Below, one piece after another: positions 59,057-64,000 of a stretch of 64,000 nucleotides of DNA; position 1 is the stretch's first letter; every line of letters starts with the position of its first letter. The notes beneath the pieces are model-generated. The model had not been told where the DNA came from, ran no database searches, and saw only the letters and a program-made list of their open reading frames with translations. The DNA comes from Kordiimonas lipolytica (lineage in GTDB: Bacteria; Pseudomonadota; Alphaproteobacteria; Sphingomonadales; Kordiimonadaceae). The stretch spans positions 372,001-436,000 of the forward strand of contig NZ_LRUB01000017.1 of assembly GCF_001550065.1 (NCBI RefSeq), read 5' to 3'. The translations under genes were made by a program, and so were the position numbers.

Positions 59057-61201
59057 TTAGCTGGCGGCTTTGGAGCGCATGCTTGCGAGCGTGCGCGACG
59101 CCGGGAAGCGCATGGTCACCGTTGTGCCCACACCTTTTTCCGACGCGATGTCCAGTTCCCCGCCGTGCAGTTCCATCAGGCTTTTCACCAGTGGCAAGCC
59201 AAGGCCTGTGCCTTCGTGGCTGCGTGTCATGGTTGATCCGGCTTGCCCAAAGGGCGTCAGGGCGATCACCACTTCGTCCGGGCTCATGCCGATGCCGTTG
59301 TCTTCAACCGCAACATAGAGGCAGTTGTCCTTGTCAACTCCCGCCCGCATGTTGATATGGCCATTCGCATTGGTGAATTTGGTAGCATTCCCAACTACGT
59401 TCAGAAGGACCTGCTTAAAGAGCCGCCTGTCCCCGTGCAGGATCGGTAGGTCTGCAGGAACATGAGTTTCCAGAGTGATGTTTTTGGCTGTAACCCTTGG
59501 CGTCATCAGTTTGGAGATATCGTCAAGTAATGCGCTGATATCGACCGGCTGTTCCTTCAGGACAAGTCGGCCCGATTCCACTTTCGACAGATCGAGGATA
59601 TCGTTGATGATATCGAGAAGAAGCTTGCCGCTTTCATTGATATGGTCGACATATTCTTCATATTGCGGCGCGCCCAGCTTGCCGAAGACCTCATGTTCCA
59701 TCATCTCTGAAAAGCCGAGGATCGCGTTCAGGGGCGTTCTGAGCTCATGGCTCATGTTCGCCAGGAATTCTGATTTGGCCTGGTTGGCCGCTTCTGCCTG
59801 AAGCATGCTGCGCTTCAATGCCCGGTTGTGGCGCTGCTGCATTACCAGAACGGTCACCGCCGCAATGGCCACCAAAAGCGCGAGTGCGATGGCAAGCCGG
59901 GTGTAGGCTTCTTCGGCGTCCGCGAGTGCTGCTTCGGCTTTTTGTTTCGCCAGCATGGTCTCCAGGCTGGACCGCAAATCTGTGATGCTGCTCTGGAACT
60001 GATTGAACTGGGAGTTCAGAAGTTCCCGGCGCGCTTTGTTCAGGAGCTCAAAACCTTCTTCATATCTGCCTTCCGCCTGAAGAATATAGGCGCTGGTGAG
60101 CATGTCCTGCCCGCTGGGGCCATCCTGGCTGTAGTCGGGGTGCTCCTTGTAGAAGTCCTGTACCATCTTCTGGTAGGATTTGGCGGTTTCTGCGTCTCCC
60201 AGTCGGGCGTAGCTGACAGCCAGCAGGTCATAGAAAGAGGTATCGAAGCCGGAATCGCTTGAATAATTGTTCAGCGCTTCCTTTGCCAGCGTTATGCTTT
60301 CTTCGTAGTTTTCCTCGTCATAGGCAATCCAGGCAAGGCCGAACAATACATAATAGTGTCCGGAGTCCCGACCGGTTTGCTCAATGACTTTCTCAAGGCC
60401 CCGATAATACTGCTTCGCAAGCTGGTTTTCTTTCAGGTTATTCAGTGTAGAGGCGATATTGAAAAGCGCGCTTTCGCGGTCAAAGGCAATGCCTTCTTTC
60501 TCGGAAATCTCCAGCGCGTTGCTATAGTTTTCGATAATGGCGTCAATTTCATCTACGCCCGAATATGTATAGGCCAGCACCAGATAGGCCAGCATGCGCA
60601 TGCGGTTGCCGCGCGGTGTGTCGGGCAGCGTTTGTGCAGCCTGCGACATGGTGGAAAGCCCCTCCAGGAAGTTGCCCAGCTCGGGGCCTAGGATTGCCAG
60701 CGTTGCATCGGCGAAAAAGACGCCAAGGTCATCGCCCTCTTGCTCTGCAAAGGCCCGGGTTTCAAGAATCTTGTCGCGTGCCTGATACAGCTCGCCTATT
60801 AGTGAAAGGTAAGTGGCGTGAGCCAGGTCGCCATAAATCTTGAGCTCCGTATCCTTCAGTTCGGCAGCCAGCGCCTGAGTCTCCCGCGCCGCTTCTTCAA
60901 GTCCATCAGGTTCCGCGATGTCCATATAGTGGAAGACCAGCTCTTTCAGGACCTCAGCGCGGTCATAGGGGGCGAGGTCCTTTTCAAGGCGGTTTTTCAG
61001 AAGCGCAAGGTGCAGGTGGGCATCGGATGACCGCGCGGCCACGATTTTAGGAAGCAAAGTTTCAGCACGGGCGCGGGCCTCGTCGCTCAGTTTGCTGGTT
61101 GCCAGGGATGGCACAGCCAGAATAACGATGGCCGTAAAGATCGCTGCAAGCCAAAAGCTGAAGCGTGTACCAAGCCAGGATCTAAAGAAGAATTCTGTCA
61201 T
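59057..61201 (-). CDS. Membrane TPR sensor histidine kinase
   Basis: 714 residues from the ATG at 61201. Membrane helix about 13-33, periplasmic or cytoplasmic TPR array (about 60-400; [27 protein letters not shown] and similar), second helix near 430-452 ([20 protein letters not shown]), coiled coil, HisKA with His485 in [20 protein letters not shown], and HATPase ([42 protein letters not shown]). Core very like the kinase at 52959. No response regulator adjoins. Confidence 0.88.
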   Translation of the reverse strand: MTEFFFRSWLGTRFSFWLAAIFTAIVILAVPSLATSKLSDEARARAETLLPKIVAARSSDAHLHLALLKNRLEKDLAPYDRAEVLKELVFHYMDIAEPDGLEEAARETQALAAELKDTELKIYGDLAHATYLSLIGELYQARDKILETRAFAEQEGDDLGVFFADATLAILGPELGNFLEGLSTMSQAAQTLPDTPRGNRMRMLAYLVLAYTYSGVDEIDAIIENYSNALEISEKEGIAFDRESALFNIASTLNNLKENQLAKQYYRGLEKVIEQTGRDSGHYYVLFGLAWIAYDEENYEESITLAKEALNNYSSDSGFDTSFYDLLAVSYARLGDAETAKSYQKMVQDFYKEHPDYSQDGPSGQDMLTSAYILQAEGRYEEGFELLNKARRELLNSQFNQFQSSITDLRSSLETMLAKQKAEAALADAEEAYTRLAIALALLVAIAAVTVLVMQQRHNRALKRSMLQAEAANQAKSEFLANMSHELRTPLNAILGFSEMMEHEVFGKLGAPQYEEYVDHINESGKLLLDIINDILDLSKVESGRLVLKEQPVDISALLDDISKLMTPRVTAKNITLETHVPADLPILHGDRRLFKQVLLNVVGNATKFTNANGHINMRAGVDKDNCLYVAVEDNGIGMSPDEVVIALTPFGQAGSTMTRSHEGTGLGLPLVKSLMELHGGELDIASEKGVGTTVTMRFPASRTLASMRSKAAS

Positions 61202-61296
61202 CCAGCACCAAATTCCAGCGAGCCCCAAACCACCATACCTACCTGCATACACAAAAAAAGGAAATTGAAGGTTAACGTGGCCGAAAGATTCAGAGA

Positions 61297-62151
61297 TCAG
61301 GCGGCGACATGGCGCCAGGCGGCAAGGGCCGGTTCCACACGTTCCATGATGGCGCCCCTCAGGCCCGGGGTGCTGGCCACGATATGGTCATGCAGTGGCT
61401 TTTTTCGGTTGAACAACAGGCCTTTGCCTGTACCGGTTGTCAGTTGTCCGCCTGCTTCCGACAGGATCAGGTCTGCGGCCGCCACGTCCCAGTCGTTCTT
61501 GGGCCTGAGTGTCACGCAGCAGTCAAACTGCCCGTCCGCGATCTGGCAAATCCTGAGAGCGATGGAGTTGGCCTGTTCTGTGTGCATGGACTTCGGCCAT
61601 GGCTCCGGCCATATTTTTTCCGACTTGAAGGCGCATGGGTCGCCCATCATACGGGCTTTTGTCAGGTCTGATTGGCCGCTCACACCAATGTTCATGCCGT
61701 TCTTCGTGGCGCCGCGCCCTTCCTCGGCAAAATAGAAGGCGTCTTTCACCGGCGCATAAAAGGCTGCCAGAATAGGCTTCTGGTCCTGCACCAGGGCAAC
61801 GGATATGCCCCAGTCGTCACCGTTCCTGAGAAACGCGCGGGTGCCGTCTATTGGGTCAACAACCCACAGGCGGCCACACCTGAGCCGCTCCGGGTGGTCT
61901 TCGGTTTCTTCCGACAACCAGCCATAGCCCGTGCGGTTCTGCATCAATGTGGTGCGCAAAAACTCATCAACAGCCATATCGGCTTCGGATACCGGGTTGT
62001 TGGGTGATTTGTCCCAGGCGTGACAATCGCGCGAGAAATAGGATAGGGCGATCCGGCCTGCCTCTTCGGTCACAGAGCGGATAAGCTTTGCATCGTCCGT
62101 GCGGTCCCACGGACAGGTATCTTCGTCAAAAAGTTCGCTACTTGTGCTCAC
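61297..62151 (-). CDS. Inositol monophosphatase family / 3'(2'),5'-bisphosphate nucleotidase-like protein
   Basis: 284 residues, GTG start. IMPase motifs: [15 protein letters not shown] (first metal Glu), [27 protein letters not shown] (DPxDGT metal site) and [17 protein letters not shown]. The gene order and the GTRAF segment fit CysQ- or HisN-type members that remove phosphate from sulfur-assimilation or histidinol-phosphate substrates; I cannot separate these. Confidence 0.88.
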   Translation of the reverse strand: MSTSSELFDEDTCPWDRTDDAKLIRSVTEEAGRIALSYFSRDCHAWDKSPNNPVSEADMAVDEFLRTTLMQNRTGYGWLSEETEDHPERLRCGRLWVVDPIDGTRAFLRNGDDWGISVALVQDQKPILAAFYAPVKDAFYFAEEGRGATKNGMNIGVSGQSDLTKARMMGDPCAFKSEKIWPEPWPKSMHTEQANSIALRICQIADGQFDCCVTLRPKNDWDVAAADLILSEAGGQLTTGTGKGLLFNRKKPLHDHIVASTPGLRGAIMERVEPALAAWRHVAA

Positions 62152-62180
62152 ACTCTGTCTCGGCTTGGCCTCAGCCTGGT

Positions 62181-63524
62181 TTATCCTGCCCCCGCGACGG
62201 TCATTCCTTCAACCCGAAGGGTCGGCGCGTTGATGCCGTAACGGAATGACAAGTCTGATGCTGGCACAAGATGCCTGAACATTTCCTTAAGGTTCCCGGC
62301 AATGGTGAATTCGCTGACAGGCTCCGCGAGCTCGCCATTCCTGATGCGGAAGCCCGCGGCTCCCCGGCTGTAGTCTCCGGTCACGCCGTTCACGCCCATG
62401 CCGATCAGTTCGGTCACATAGACGCCATCCTTGATGTCTGCGATCAGGTCCGACGGGCTCACCTCACCGGGCGCCATATAAAGGTTGCTGTGCGAAATGC
62501 CGGGTGCCGAAGACGTGCCGCGGCTCGCGTGCCCCGTGACCTCAAGCCCTAGCTGGCGTGCGGTGGCGGAATTCAGCATCCATGTCTGCAGGATGCCGTC
62601 TTCCACGATGGCACATTCGCCGACACTTACACCTTCGCCATCAAACATGCGCGACGAAAGCCCGCGTACCTTCAGGGGATCATCGATTATGGTGATGCCA
62701 GTGGCGAAAATCTGTTCGCCCATCTTGTCCTGCAGGAAGCTGCTTTTGCGCGCGATGGCACTGCCGTTCACGGCGCCGGAAAGGTGGTTGACGAAGGATT
62801 TGGAGATGCGCGGGTCGAAGACAAGCGGCATGCGGCCGCTGGCCATCTTCTGCGCGCCCAGGCGTTTCACTGCACGCTGGCCGGCTTCTGTGCCTACCCA
62901 AGCGGCGCTCTGAAGGTCGCTGAAATGCCGTGCGCTTGTGAATTCATAATCGCGCTCCATGCCCGTGCCTTCCCCTGCGACGGCGGAGGAGGAAATGGAA
63001 AAGCTTGACCCCTGATAGTGGCCGGAAAAGCCATGGCTGGTGACAAGCGAAATGGCCCAACTGCTTGTGCCCGCGCTTGCGCCTGAACTGTTGGTGACAC
63101 CTTCGACCGCACGGGTCGCGTCTTCCGCTTCGCGGGCCAGGTCTGTCAGCTGTTCGGCGGAAACGTCTGTGGCGTCATAGAGATCCAGCTCCGCCAGGGG
63201 GCCGGTGTGCAGCCTGTCCTCGGGTGCCAGGCCGCAATATTCGTCGTCCGGCACGGCTTTGGCCATGGTCACCGTGCGTTCCACCAGTGCCTTCAGGCTG
63301 GCCGGGCGCCGGTCACTTGTGGACACCATTGCCTGCTTCTTGCCAATCATGACCCGAAGGCCGATGTCTTCGCCTTCCGACCCGTCCACATCCTCCAGTT
63401 TGCCCTCGCGCCAGGACACGCTTTTCGACCGGGCATCGACCGCGACGGCATCGGCGGCATCGGCACCCGATTTCATCGCGCTTGAGACAAGGTCCTGAAG
63501 CAGGTTGAGGGTTGTATCGGTCAT
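62181..63524 (-). CDS. pmbA: TldE/PmbA metalloprotease subunit
   Basis: 447 residues. PmbA family: ATG start, AVDARSKSVSWREGKLEDVDGSEGEDIGLRVMIGKKQAMVSTSD in parts, GTSSAPGISHSNLYMAPGE, VYVTELIGMGVNGVTGDYSRGAAGFRI and EFTIAGNLKEMFRHL. Lacks the HExxxH of TldD, as expected for the E subunit. Forms the TldD/E peptidase with TldD elsewhere. Good internal ribosome site not obvious. Confidence 0.93.
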   Translation of the reverse strand: MTDTTLNLLQDLVSSAMKSGADAADAVAVDARSKSVSWREGKLEDVDGSEGEDIGLRVMIGKKQAMVSTSDRRPASLKALVERTVTMAKAVPDDEYCGLAPEDRLHTGPLAELDLYDATDVSAEQLTDLAREAEDATRAVEGVTNSSGASAGTSSWAISLVTSHGFSGHYQGSSFSISSSAVAGEGTGMERDYEFTSARHFSDLQSAAWVGTEAGQRAVKRLGAQKMASGRMPLVFDPRISKSFVNHLSGAVNGSAIARKSSFLQDKMGEQIFATGITIIDDPLKVRGLSSRMFDGEGVSVGECAIVEDGILQTWMLNSATARQLGLEVTGHASRGTSSAPGISHSNLYMAPGEVSPSDLIADIKDGVYVTELIGMGVNGVTGDYSRGAAGFRIRNGELAEPVSEFTIAGNLKEMFRHLVPASDLSFRYGINAPTLRVEGMTVAGAG

Positions 63525-63632
63525 GAAAAATCCTTGGGAAATAAGATCAAAAACATGGCCGACACTAAGCCATAGAACGCGCTGGCGTTCAATGTTGTTT
63601 TGGGCTGTTTTAGGTTGATGCGGGCGAAAAGC

Positions 63633-64000
63633 CTACACTAGGTGCTCTGCGAAAAACGCCAGCGTGCGTGCCCAGGCAAGCTCGGCGGCCTCTGCGTCAT
63701 AACGGGGCGTGGTATCATTATGGAAACCATGGTTCGCGCCTTCATACATATGCATAGTGTAGGCCTTATTGTTTGCCTTAAGCGCCGCTTCATAATCCGG
63801 CCAGCCCGCGTTCACGCGTTTGTCCAGTTCGCCAAGGTGAATAAGGAGCGGGGCGTTAATGTTTGGCACGGCCTCGGCGCTCACGCCGCCGCCATAAAAG
63901 GGCACGGCCGCCTTCAAGCTGGGCACTTCCGCGGCAAGCCGGTTTGACACACTGCCGCCGAAGCAGAAGCCCACACAGCCGACATTGCCGGTGGTGTTGG
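63633..64000 (-). CDS. Dienelactone hydrolase family protein (N-terminus cut by window edge)
   Basis: About 122 residues of the C-terminal part are visible; the start is outside the window. DLH fold: nucleophile Cys in [42 protein letters not shown] (with the Asp) and GANHGFHND (with the His), completing a Cys-Asp-His triad. Cytosolic serine-like hydrolase of uncertain substrate. Confidence 0.87.
   Translation of the reverse strand, partial: NTTGNVGCVGFCFGGSVSNRLAAEVPSLKAAVPFYGGGVSAEAVPNINAPLLIHLGELDKRVNAGWPDYEAALKANNKAYTMHMYEGANHGFHNDTTPRYDAEAAELAWARTLAFFAEHLV

Overview
The window reads as chromosomal DNA of a free-living, probably marine, aerobic alphaproteobacterium. GC content is moderately high, genes are packed on both strands with many 4-base ATGA overlaps, and the gene content fits: exported metallopeptidases, a TorF-type porin, an RND pump, glutaryl-CoA catabolism, a cobalamin uptake operon and sensory histidine kinases. 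A member of Kordiimonadales or a related order is plausible, but no rRNA or other phylogenetic marker here settles this. I see no tRNA, rRNA, CRISPR array, prophage or insertion sequence.

Layout. 1-10.6 kb: an accessory-looking stretch with four minus-strand paralogues of an orphan periplasmic solute-binding-like protein. Between them lie an exported FAH-family protein, a structured RNA ending in a strong terminator, a three-gene cassette of small proteins (unknown, DUF4279-like, DUF4926-like), a TetR/thioesterase divergent pair and several small membrane proteins. 10.9-21 kb: a dihaem cytochrome c fused to a rhodanese, a sterol-desaturase-family hydroxylase convergent with a GlxA-type AraC regulator (both promoters share a 22-bp motif), a MerR regulator, a stray S26 peptidase-like protein, a LytTR/acyltransferase pair, an ACT-domain protein divergent from an Lrp/AsnC regulator, and a TetR divergent from a homocysteine methyltransferase.

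21-25.5 kb: a cobalamin riboswitch followed by btuF-btuC-btuD-cobQ, a B12 uptake and corrinoid salvage operon. 25.5-33.2 kb: TRIC-family channel, DUF2855 protein, MscS channel, M13 metallopeptidase lipoprotein, two tandem paralogous small proteins of unknown family, an exported metallo-beta-lactamase-fold protein and a Sel1-like lipoprotein. 33.2-40 kb: LysR-gcdH-CoA transferase (glutarate/lysine breakdown), then a convergent nitrilase transcribed with a lipoprotein subtilase that carries a beta-barrel-like C-terminus.

40-64 kb: exported YHS and VOC proteins, a voltage-gated-type K+ channel ending in a zinc ribbon, gamma-glutamyltransferase, an RND efflux pair preceded by three spaced palindromes, an ABC/FtsX/HlyD export cluster, two hybrid-free histidine kinases with closely similar catalytic cores, and housekeeping genes (purD, xseA, M23 peptidase, TorF porin, inositol monophosphatase-type phosphatase, pmbA). 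A dienelactone hydrolase fragment runs off the right edge.
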